DNA of 64,000 nucleotides, taken from Nematopogon swammerdamellus. Lineage: Eukaryota > Arthropoda > Insecta > Lepidoptera > Adelidae. The notes under the pieces were generated by a model. The model did no database searches. It worked only from the letters and a program-made list of their open reading frames with translations, and was not told the origin of the DNA. The stretch spans positions 7,649,891 to 7,713,890 of the forward strand of contig OX336349.1 of the NCBI GenBank assembly GCA_946902875.1, read 5' to 3'. Positions 21,382 to 30,555 of the stretch are shown here, one piece after another. Every line of letters begins with the position of its first letter. Position 1 is the first letter of the stretch. The position numbers were made by a program, and so were the translations under genes.

Positions 21382-23439
21382 GCCATGGTTCAACCGTCTA
21401 TGCCGCATAGCTGTCGAGGCCAAGAACCAAGCCTACAGGCGTTGGCTCTCCGCACGTACCGCTGAGGCAAGGCGCGCACTTAACGCCTCCTCCAGGTCTT
21501 GCAAGCGAACCCTCATCGTGGCCAAGTCCAAGCACGATCATAGAATTGGCGAGAGACTAGTGCGATGCCCGACCGGCAGCCGCGCATTCTGGTCTCTCGC
21601 CAACTCTATCGGACGAAACTTCTGTCGCTCTGCTACACCACCCCTGGAACGGTCTGACGGATCACTCGCTATCCTCGCGAAGGAAAAGGCGAACATTTTT
21701 GCTCGTCTTTTCGCGTCTAACTCAACGTTGGATGACCAGGGTGCAACTCCTCCCTCGATACCACGCTGTGGGATTTCGATGATAGAGCCGAAGATGCACC
21801 CTAGACAGGTATTCAAATGTTTGAGAACGTTAGACACTTCGAAGAGTAGTGGTCCTGATGGCATTCCAGCCATAGTGCTCAAGGTTTGTGCCCCTGAGTT
21901 GACACCAATAATCTCCCGTCTTTTCCGTCTCTCCTTCGCCCGTGGGATTGTACCCTCTTGCTGGAAAAGAGCCTCGGTCCAACCGGTTCCAAAGAAGGGA
22001 GACTCCGCGAACCCTTCCAACTATCGGCCCATTGCGATAACTTCACTATTATGTAAAGTTATGGAGCGCCTTATTAACACCCAGCTCCTAACGTACTTAG
22101 AAGCAAATAAACTTCTGGATGACAAGCAGTACGGATTCCGGAAAGCGCGGTCAACAGGAGATCTTCTAACGTACTTCGATTGGACAATTTTGGGGAGTCG
22201 CTGGCAGTCGGCCTGGATATCTCCAAGGCTTTCGACCGCGTTTGGCACCGAGGCCTCTTAGGCAAGCTTCCGTCCTTCGGCATTCCACCCAAACTCTGCA
22301 CCTGGATCGCCAGCTTTTTGGCAGGTCGTTCCATCTTCATTACCATCGATGGCTCGAAATCGGACGACTTTCCAATCAACGCTGGTGTTCCGCAGGGCTC
22401 TGTGCTGTCGCCTACGCTTTTCTTAATATTTATAAACGATCTACTGTCCTTGGTCATGCATGATACACAGCTATGCAAACGACAGCACGGAGCACGAGGG
22501 CCATGTTAAGGACTGGAAGAGTAGAGATTCGCGGCACAGGGAGGCTCAACGTTCAGTTGTTGATAAGGTCGATAACGTTCTCGGAAAAGTAGCTTTATGG
22601 GGCCAGGAGAACCTTGTCGCCTTCAACGTTAGTAAGACTCAGTGCTGCGCATTATCTGCTAAGGTTGATCCCTTTCCTTTCCAAGCTAGTTTCCAAGGTA
22701 GCGTTGTACCTGTCTCGGAGCACCGGACCTCCTGGGCACCACTATATCTAAAGAAGTGGGCTTCCGGCAACTAATCGAGTCTAAGGCCAAAACTGCATCC
22801 AGAAAATTGGGAATACTTTTCCGCAATCGGCGGTTCTTCTCACCGGCACAACGATTCCTGTTGTACAAAACACAGATTAGGCCGGTGATGGAGTACTGCA
22901 GTCACATCTGGTATTGTAGTCCGCATTATCTGCTTGCGTCCTTGGACTCGATACAGCGCCGAGCCATCCGTCTTGTTGGTGACCCGAAACTTACAGATGG
23001 TCTGGAGTCTCTGAGTCACAGACGATTTGTGGGTTCGCTTAGTCTGTTTTACAGATACTATCACGGACGCTGCTCTATGGAACTAGCATCCCTTATTCCC
23101 TGCCACCCGTCCTATCTCCGCACGACTCGTCGCAGAGAGACTCAGCACCCTTTTGTTGTTGAAATTGGGCTTTTGAGAACCAATCGATTCTCTAAATCGT
23201 TTCTTTGTCGCACCGCTAGAGTGTGCAACTGTCTTCCGGCGAGTGTATTTCCTGAATCCTTTAACCTGGGTGTCTTCAAGCGTCGTATTAACGGGCTAGA
23301 CAGCCTAGCAACAGTCCGCAAATCTGCTGGCATGGCCCCTAACTGAGCGTGGTTTCGCGAAGAGAGGTGATTTTGGCTCTGTCGACTGCACCATTGGTCT
23401 CTCGGCACAGCCACCGATGCTGGTTTACTTAAAAAAAAA
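21382..23439 (+). pseudogene. Dead jockey-type LINE ORF2 (reverse transcriptase, three frameshifts)
   Basis: A 5'-truncated non-LTR retrotransposon inserted between the two arms. Reading along: KPWFNRLCRIAVEAKNQAYR (linker after the missing endonuclease); SSGPDGIPAIVLK and NYRPIAITSLLCKVMERL (RT motifs, frame of 21368); a frameshift near 22175; LDISKAFDRVWH, GVPQGSVLSPTLFLIFINDL (frame of 22180); a frameshift near 22455; HSYANDST, where the catalytic YADD box has become YAND (frame of 22460); a frameshift near 22720; then thumb and C-terminus RQLIESKAKTASRKLGILFR ... VCNCLPASVF (frame of 22756, stop at 23344). A short untranslated region ends in A9 at 23431-23439. Reading-frame breaks and the lost catalytic aspartate mean it cannot be active. 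Confidence 0.9.
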
Positions 23440-23632
23440 TACTAAGCTGCTATATAATCAAGAAATAATAATAATAACCTATATTTTAAATCTAGATTTG
23501 CTTCCAGAAGCAAAAGAGTTGGTAGATATACAGGAGTCATATTCATTCCTCGATGATGACGAAGAGGAGACATACGTAGTCACTGAAATAGAAAAAGATA
23601 ACGACCCATTAGACATTTATTTGTCATCATAA
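23440..23632 (+). pseudogene. C-terminal remnant of an unidentified protein (possible transposase)
   Basis: Downstream of the LINE poly-A a frame continues to a TAA at 23630: LDLLPEAKELVDIQESYSFL followed by an acidic DDDEEE run and NDPLDIYLSS. The last few codons lie within the right arm, and the left arm carries the inverted copy of exactly that end. The position inside the arms suggests it is the tail of the element's own transposase, the rest being lost or displaced. I do not recognise the family. Confidence 0.45.
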
Positions 23633-24490
23633 TGGATTCAAGTTAAAGGCAAGTTAAGGCAAGTTAAAAATATGTTTTCGTAATAGTACTCTTGCTTTAT
23701 GTAATTTTTCTTTCATGAACAGTGTTAAATCGTCATTATTTTTGTTTTTCAGTTTGGAAATTGCAGTGTGGATGACAAGGTTTCTCGTGAAACTGCTTGA
23801 GATATTCATTAAGTGGTTTCACGAATTGACAAAGTCTTTACAATTATTACTAGTTATCAGCATAATAAAAACATTATTGTGATTTTTTTTAATGGAAAGT
23901 TTATCAAATACGCTCGGATGAAAGCTACTGTGACAACTTTAGTAGCCATCTTGAAGACCTCATGCTATAGTACATTATTAACATATCAATCTGTGAGGTT
24001 CCACTAGGTTCCGCAAAGAAAAAGACAGAAAAAAATTGTTTTATTTTTTAATTTACGTTTGTGTGCAATTAACAAATGTACGTTCTTGAAACTTTTTGAT
24101 ATACATATGAAACTACACCGATTACAATAATAATAATACTATGTATTTTTTTCAAAAACATAAAAGTTTGTTAAAGTCGCTCCGATGCAAGCCGATGCAG
24201 CAACTTTGATAGACATGTGGAAGACCTTATGCTAGTACATTATTATCATATTGAACTGTGAGGTTCCACTAGGTTCCGCGAAGACAAATAGAGAAAATGT
24301 GTTTTTCTCCATAGTAAAAAAAGAAAAATATTTTTTTTCTTCGAAGTATTCTATTCAGTTAGGTCAATTTGTACTTTATACGAATCTCTTTAACATAATA
24401 TGACAGACAGATAACAAAAAAACCCGAAAATCCCGACTAAATTCGTAAGTCCGCTTTTTTTCAATTTGGAACCAGTGTGCGCCGTGCCGC
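23618..24490 (-). repeat. Right inverted-repeat arm
   Basis: Inverted copy of 20467-21380, with a few substitutions and small indels (for example an extra 'aaggcaagtt' duplication near 23645-23660). Ends near CCAGTGTGCGC in GC-rich DNA. Confidence 0.8.
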
Positions 24491-24679
24491 CGCCGCCGCC
24501 GACTGATAAAGCTGTGTAGACGGTAGAGGACCTAGGAACGCAGGGGCACGGATGGACTTTTCTCTGTGGGCGGAGTCAGGCAGGAGGAAGGAAAATTAAC
24601 ATGGAAGAGGTAATTAGTTTTTGTTTAAAAAAAAAGATAATATTTTTACCCGACTATTTTTCGATTGTGCATCCGTTTC

Positions 24680-24793
24680 TACGGCACGACCGAAGGGAAG
24701 CACTGACGTGGCACCAAGTTCACCCGGTATTATGGGCTGACATCACGGATATTGTAGGTGATGTAGCCAACCGTGTCAGTTTCCATAAAAAAA
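24680..24793 (+). mobile_element. tRNA/5S-headed SINE, last ~115 bases (copy 6)
   Basis: CGGCACGACCGAAGGGAAGC through GGTGATGTAGCCAACCGTG to the tail GTTTCCATAAAAAAAAA. A 5'-truncated insertion. Confidence 0.85.
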
Positions 24794-24904
24794 AATGTGT
24801 ATGTTATTTTGAGAGGTTTATACAGTATATTAGTTATTATACAGTAGTACCTGGAAAACCGTTCTCTGAGAAAACATGTTTTCTCGGGGATGACACATAT
24901 CTAG

Positions 24905-25025
24905 ATAAATTTTGAAAGTAAAACCTTACCTATATAAATAAACATTTCATCCAAATCGTTAGAGCCGTTTACGAGAAACCAATTACATATATGTACCTAC
25001 TTATATTATACATATACTAGAATTG
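24905..25025 (+). repeat. 'gcggcttcgctcgc' family, 3' fragment
   Basis: ATTTCATCCAAATCGTTAGA, GCCGTTTACGAGAAACC and a TA-rich end with TATTATACATATACTAG resemble the 3' part of the old repeat also seen at 12185 and 12853. Confidence 0.4.
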
Positions 25026-25989
25026 AATATGTAGGTACATGTAGGTACTTCCTCAGGGGCGACATTGTTCCGGTCTGAGACAGCAACCTCATGCTCAGTC
25101 ATTCAATCCGGTTATAATAAAAATAATCATAGTTATGATTATCGTAATAAATTGAATATTATTTGTAATCGTAACACGCGCACGCGCATCGTAATCAGTT
25201 TGATTGGTGTCAACATTGGAGTGCGGCGACCATTACACCAACTGGGCCATAAATTAGAAGGCAATTTAATTTAACTACTGGCAGTGTGTCAGTCAAATTA
25301 TAAATGCAGAATAACTCGAAATATTGATGAAACATTATCGGTCGAATATCTCGAGTAATTTTAAACTTTATAACTTACTGGTTGCCGCAATCTTATAACT
25401 TATATAATTTAAGTTAAAATATAACTGCTCCATGCGTCTCTTTAGCACTGAAATTATTATATATAGTACCTATATTAAACATCAGGAATATAAATGTCAG
25501 GAAGACGGAAAACAGCGCATTGATTGATAACGCATAAAATAATTTAAGTTTGTTTTATTGTGAAAATGTAATTAGGTTGATTTTAAATCTATTACCCACA
25601 CCTTTCAGCGCCTATATCAATAATCTAATAGTGATTAAAATAATTCTGGCCATTATGTTGTTATTAGATACTAATGTTGTAACTTAATGTAACATTTCTG
25701 AGTCTGAAAAAAAAGTCTGATATAAAACGTATTGCAAGAACTTCCCCAGAATACAGAGCCCCAAGTAGTCACAGCTACTTGAAACCGGCCCCACTGCCCA
25801 CACTATAATTTAGTTATTCCGCTCGTATTATGCACAATAGCACCACTCTGCTTTAAAGTAGTTATTAGCGACGGCCGACGACGCTTCCAAACCTGCGCCG
25901 CCGCACCGCTGTTCCAACACTGTAGGGTCCCTTAATGGTTTTTATTACGATTATATTGACAGCAGATTTTTAAATAAAATTATTTAAAT
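25026..25989. other. Stretch without a recognised gene
   Basis: AT-rich with a GC-richer spot near 25870-25925. A 69-codon frame at 25065 has no recognised domain. Confidence 0.4.
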
Positions 25990-26823
25990 CGAGGGTCATA
26001 TGACGAAGGGGCGTAACTGACAAAAAATGCGAAATTGAGTTAGGTCCATAGTTTTGCTTCAATAGGTACCCCGGATGTTCTGACGAAGAGGCGGAACTGA
26101 AGGTACTACGGTTTTCCCTCTAGGCAGTACTATTTATTGGGCATATCTGCTACATTAAGATTAAAAAGTTTCACGATTGGGCGTAACCGTTCCGTTAGGG
26201 CCGTGAAAATTATTATTTCTTTAAAAAATATATCAAGGAGGCGTATCTTAAGATACGCCCCTACGTGACGCAATAAGTTCGCTATGTTGTTTTAACGACC
26301 AAGTTTTTCGTTATACCGTAAGGTCTTTGAAAAATGAATCTCTCATTTCATCTACCCAAGAAAGATCAGTGCAGCCTGTGCGTTACATACAAGGATGGAT
26401 CTTCGGAAATATAAAGAAATATGTCCATACAGTTAAATATACTCCAAATTCGTACGGATAATGAAGGAAGTGAAGTCAACTAGACCGAAATGTGCGAATT
26501 CTTAGTCAAGAAAAGTGATGCTGCCAAAAAATTTCAAAAATGACAAGCCTAACTGACATAAAACTTAATGAAGTAAAAAAAAAATTTTTCACGAAATGGG
26601 CGTATTTGATTTTGATTTTTTTTTTATACTTGGGTAATTACAATATCAATTAATTATATATATTATGAAAGCCTAATAAATTCCTTACACGGAATAAAAA
26701 ATTTAACTTCGTATCTTTTATACACTTCCAAATACGTTCATAACCATATCAGGCAAAACACAAAAACTGCTCTCCTGAACAATTGAGAAAAATCAATTAC
26801 GCCCCTTCGTCATATGACCCTCG
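25990..26823. mobile_element. 834-bp TIR element with CGAGGGTCATATGACGAAGG ends
   Basis: The two ends are inverted copies over 31 bases with one mismatch (…GGGGCGTAACTGA versus …GGGGCGTAATTGA). Inside, variants of 'tgacgaagaggcggaactga' and 'gggcgtaacc' recur, and a perfect palindrome GCGTATCTTAAGATACGC lies at about 26240. No transposase is encoded, so it is non-autonomous. I see no clear target duplication. The superfamily is not recognised. Confidence 0.75.
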
Positions 26824-26826
26824 ACG

Positions 26827-27380
26827 TAATCAAAACAAATATGTTCAGTTATCGACGCCCTGAAAACAGCAGCGTGTCCCATGAAAATGTGATAAATAAT
26901 CATAAGTTTCATGAGGAGTGTTCGGAGGAGCTGTTTATCCTTCCCCTTTCCGCCCACATCCTCACTTCGCGTACTGAGCGGACAGGGAATGCATACACCC
27001 CTACGCAATCGACCTACGATGGATACACACCAACCGGTTCTGTAGGTCCTTTATTCATAGAACCGGGAAGTGTGAAATTCACTATTTCCATCCATTTTCA
27101 GCCCACGTACAAACCTAGCAATCGTCACATCCAACCGTGTTGGCTTACTTAAGACGCCGCTAACCTTGCGAAAGCTGTAGCACTGATAATAAGCGAGGCG
27201 ACGACGACGACGACCGACGCGGCGCGTGAGCGATCGGTCACGCACGAAGAGGGATGGTCCAGCACGACGCGCGGGAGGGAGCGGGGAGGGCGCTAGAGTA
27301 AGGGCATAGAGAGATGAGCATACAGTATAGATAGACAGATAGATACAAAATACATTATTGGCCCAAAACATTATATTGTA
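26827..27380. other. Unassigned stretch
   Basis: Frames at 26814-27152 (plus) and 27051-27452 (minus) overlap repeats at both ends and show no domain. CGA-rich microsatellite-like run near 27196-27220. Confidence 0.3.
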
Positions 27381-27384
27381 CAAA

Positions 27385-27797
27385 AACCGGCCAAGTGCGC
27401 GTCGAACTCGCGCACCGAGGGTTCCGTATCGCCATGTCATAGTTAGCGCCACTCACGCCATCTATGGCGTGTTATGAAATGCTTCATATTAGTTAAAGTT
27501 CATGATTAGTTATTATGTTTTATGCTCTATCCGGTAGATGGTGCGCGCGCACACACTTTTTGGTTTCTTCTATGGAAACCCCATGAATTTTTTACTTTTT
27601 CTATTTTTATTATTTGTTGTTATATCGGCCATAATAACATAATATTCTGTGAAAATTTCAACGGGCTACCTATTACGGTTCAATAGATACAGCCCTCGGA
27701 CAGACAGACGGACGGACGTACAGACAGACCGACAGACAGACAGACAGACGGCGTAGGCTTAATAATAGGGTCCCGTACCGGACACGGAACCCTAAAA
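27385..27797 (+). mobile_element. Lepidopteran 'agggttccgta' repeat, copy 4
   Basis: ACCGGCCAAGTGCGCGTCG start, CGAGGGTTCCGTATCGCC, ACGGTTCAATAGATACAGCC, a long GACA/GACG tract at about 27700-27750, and CACGGAACCCTAAAAA end. Complete copy. Confidence 0.85.
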
Positions 27798-27814
27798 ATA
27801 AGTACAATATACTC

Positions 27815-28240
27815 GTAACATTTAAATGAGGTGAAAATGGATTTATCCTTTACAGAGATTTCTTACAATCAACCTTAGGATGTTTTAGAGTCGATATACT
27901 GGAATGAAGTAGGTGTAATGCGCGGGGCGGATCTCGGCGTGTCGCCGCCGCAGCGGCTCGTCAGTGTTCTCCCTCGCACCCGCACCGCACCTGTATAGTG
28001 TATGCGCGTGGCGGGTCGCCCGCTGCGGCGACGACACGCCGAGATCCGTCCCGCGCATTATACCTAGTATCAAAAGACTTCAGTGCATAAATAGAACATA
28101 AAATAATTAATAATAACAATATTATGCACTTATTAATAAATATATTTAAGTAGGTTCTAGTTAAATAAAGTCTATTTTCCATATAAATTATTAAATATAC
28201 CAAATATAATATCCAAATAAATATACAGGCGTCACTTGGT
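27815..28240 (-). repeat. LINE 3'-region relative of 5018-5199, with a GC-rich palindrome inside
   Basis: TTTACAGAGATTTCTTACA and TCAACCTTAGGATGTTTTAGA match 5110-5150, and the AT-rich segment after 28085 resembles 5695-5800. In place of the LINE fragment found at 5200 there is a GC-rich inverted repeat (27916-28060). Confidence 0.5.
27916..28060. repeat. GC-rich inverted repeat, 41-bp arms, ~63-bp loop
   Basis: Left arm TAATGCGCGGGGCGGATCTC... and right arm ...GAGATCCGTCCCGCGCATTA pair at about 39 of 41 positions. The arms run on through CGGCGTGTCG and CCGCAGCGG. It is the most GC-rich palindrome in the window. Confidence 0.9.
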
Positions 28241-28289
28241 ACATTGGTGTTGACAACATCTGTAATTAACCAAATATACAAAGCTTGAC

Positions 28290-28475
28290 TGGTGGTATGG
28301 TTGGATACACTGCACCTGCCCTTTGTCAGCCATTACACCTTGTACCTACGCATAATGGAATTTTGATGCTATACCAGTATATAACTCTGGTCGTACCGGC
28401 TATACTGAACTGAATGGTAAACATGGACTAATTTTCATAGCCGCTTCGACCGACCTATAAGTCGCCCTATAAGTG
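28290..28475 (-). mobile_element. tRNA/5S-headed SINE, highly degenerate (copy 7)
   Basis: Traces of the body only: GGTCGTACCGGCTATACTGA, ACTGAATGGTAAACATG and CATAGCCGCTTCGACCGACC. Both ends eroded. Confidence 0.45.
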
Positions 28476-28584
28476 TGTGTGTGGGTGGGTCCAACTTCAA
28501 ACCAGCCCAATAGACAACGGCGGCGTTGTCTTATATTGAAAATGCAGAGTTGGGCACAATTTTCACTAATTGTTGTTACTTTGA

Positions 28585-28960
28585 GTTTTTTTTATGAAAT
28601 CTGACACGGTTGGCTGCATCACCTACAACATCCGTGATGTCAGCCCATAATACCGGGTGAACTAGGTGCCATGTCAGTGCTTCCCTTCATTTCATGCTGG
28701 CTACACTGAACTGGACGGAAAACACGACCTATTTACATAGCCGTTTCGACCGACGTTTTGCTCAGTGCGGTGGTAGCAACCCGGCCGGGATAAACCTTAC
28801 CACCTAGTAAGGTAAGAAGGGAAGGGACCTACAGTTTAACGTGGAATCCGAACCACGGTCAACCTCTAACGGTCGAGCGGTCACCCATCCAAGAACTGAC
28901 CGCACTCAGCGTTGCTTAACAACAGTCGACCGACCGTACAACGAAGCTACCGAGGCTGAC
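28585..28960 (-). mobile_element. tRNA/5S-headed SINE, full length (copy 8)
   Basis: Complete minus-strand copy; tail at the left (TTTTTTTTATGAAATCTGAC), head at the right. The 5S-like block (complement TTAAGCAACGCTGAGTGCGG and TTGGATGGGTGACCGC) and closing stem are preserved with one G-T pair. It is in inverted orientation to the full copy at 29446. Confidence 0.9.
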
Positions 28961-29039
28961 AGAGCAAAATCTAATTTCATTTATTAAAATTTACATAAGA
29001 TCCTCTACAGTACCATAACACCAACGTAGTATAAGTATG

Positions 29040-29420
29040 CCTTCTGCGCTTAACTTACTCTATGACAGCTCAACAGTCGAAGAGGGAAACTGTTTAAGGG
29101 GGGGAGGGGGGTGGAGACGGCGAGACACGCTATGGGGAGTGCGGGGGAAGGGAGGCGACGACCACGCCCGAGTTTCACTCTCGATGTCATCCCGTTACCG
29201 TCTTTTTCTGCCACTGATACAGTTTTTCTCTTAATAGCTGCAGCGGCGCGGGCGCACCGCACAACACCGACCGGTTCAACTGGTTCCGATGATTATAGGC
29301 GTGCGCCCGCGACGGACGCTTTACTTTCACGGGACCGCCCGCCGCCGCCGCCGCCGCTCCGCCGCGCCGCGGGTGCGACGGGGGTGAGAGTCTCGCAACT
29401 GGTGCGTAGATAGGTAGGTA
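29040..29420. other. GC-rich stretch between two inverted SINEs
   Basis: Contains a G-run (GGGGGGAGGGGGGTGGAG) near 29098 and a CCGCCG-rich tract near 29338-29370. Overlapping frames on both strands have no domain. Possible CpG-type regulatory DNA, not supported further. Confidence 0.3.
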
Positions 29421-29445
29421 TGTCTAGACTAGTAATCTCTGCTAT

Positions 29446-29829
29446 GTCAGCCTCGATAGCTCAGTGGTGCAGACAGTCTACTGTCGCTATTGATTGTTAA
29501 GCAACGCTGGGCGCGGTCAGTACTTGGATGGGTGACCGCTCGACCGTTGGAGGCTGACCGTGGTTCGGATTCCACGTAAAACTGTAGGTCCCTTCCCTTC
29601 TTACCTTACTAGGTGGTAGGGTTCAACCCGCCCGGGTTGGTACCACCGCACTGAATGAAACGTCGGTCGAAACGGCTATGTAAACAGTTTGTGTTTTCCG
29701 TCCAGTTCAGTGTAGCCGGCATGACCGAAGGGAAGCACTGACATGGCACCTAGCTCACCCGGTGTTATGGGCTGACATTACGGATGTTGTAGGTGATGGA
29801 GCTAACCGTATCAGTTTCCATAAAAAAAA
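29446..29829 (+). mobile_element. tRNA/5S-headed SINE, full length reference copy (copy 9)
   Basis: Structure visible in order: GTCAGCCTC (29446-29454); tRNA-like A box TAGCTCAGTGG (29457-29467); a 45-base block at 29496-29540 that reads GTTAAGCAAC...GGGCGCGGTCAGTACTTGG, then ATGGGTGACCGC, closely resembling positions ~50-95 of insect 5S rRNA (the pol III internal control region); GAGGCTGAC (29550-29558), a perfect complement of the first nine bases; a B-box-like arm GTGGTTCGGATTCCAC (29560-29575), one base longer than the tRNA consensus; then a ~235-base body and an A-rich tail. A 5S/tRNA head is known in several animal SINEs; this combination I cannot name. Confidence 0.9.
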
Positions 29830-30254
29830 TGTACATATATTAAAGGAGTTAATAGTTATTAAGAGCAGACGGAGGTTAGTCACGTGACAACATTTTAAGT
29901 ATTTGGCTGTCTCTGTTCGTCATGCGTACTCCTAACCAACGCAAGAGGGACAGCTGTACGCTCTCAGCTACTATACCGACAAATAACGTAAAAATTTTTT
30001 TTTACAGTAATCTTACAGTACTTGGAAACAACATTTCTCTGTAAACATATTAAGCAATACAAAACAAAAAACCTATAACCTATACAAAACCTAATAACCC
30101 TCTTCTAGGTGGAACGATGTGGGCACTGTTCCGAGGATACGCTGCTTCAGGAACTCGAGCGAACGTTGTTCTCCTAAGGCAGTGTACAGGGACATCCCGA
30201 TGTCTTTGGCGAGCCGTACTCCCCAGAGTGTGTTTCGCCATCTCCACCATCCCC
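29830..30254. other. Stretch without a recognised gene
   Basis: A 128-codon frame starts at 30117, but its second half is AT-rich repeat. No domain recognised. Confidence 0.35.
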
Positions 30255-30330
30255 TCGAAATTGTCTTTCGGGGCTTATGTTTTCCCGACCCCTAAACCTT
30301 ATCCGATTTTTACAATTCTTTTTTTTTTAA
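30255..30330 (-). repeat. 'ctttcggggcttatgttttc' repeat, left inverted copy
   Basis: TTGTCTTTCGGGGCTTATG, TTTTCCCGACCCCTAAACC and CCGATTTTTACAATTC recur inverted at 31786-31842. The pair flanks the long agggttccgta variant. Strand assignment is arbitrary. Confidence 0.65.
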
Positions 30331-30555
30331 TAAGGACAGTCCAATCTCCGTACCTATTTTTCTATTTTATGTTTTATATCCAAAGTAATGATTATGATTT
30401 AATAAAGCTTAATCTTATACTTCGCGACATCAACAAATTAAACCTTCAGGTTTTTGTTTGTTCAAAAAAACATTTTAACTCTGGCGTCGTATATTTAATC
30501 TAAACAAAAACTTGACAGGTACGTAGATTAGACTATCCATATTACAAAGAAAAAA

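Larger units (their letters stand above)
20467..24490. mobile_element. Element with ~0.9-kb inverted repeats, interrupted by a LINE
   Basis: The left arm (about 20467-21380) and right arm (about 23618-24490) are near-identical inverted copies. Example: the arms encode the same 64-residue shadow frame (20951-21145 minus, 23813-24007 plus) with three changes. The arms begin CACACTGG(T/C)CCAAATTG and run inward to TTGAATCCATTATGATGAC. Each arm contains two diverged tandem copies of a unit with 'ggaacctagtggaacctcaca' then 'aataatgtacta' and 'aggtcttc'. Between the arms are a jockey-type LINE (21382-23439) and a short coding remnant (23440-23632). Such long TIRs occur in several DNA transposon groups and in fold-back elements; the superfamily is not identifiable here. 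Confidence 0.75.

Noticed and set aside
20951..24007. Two nearly identical 64-residue frames on opposite strands
   Set aside because: They are the two inverted arms of the same element; AT-rich shadow frames, useful only to show arm identity.
29496..29540. A 5S rRNA gene or pseudogene
   Set aside because: Only ~45 bases resemble 5S rRNA and the same block recurs in each SINE copy between tRNA-like boxes; it is part of a SINE head.
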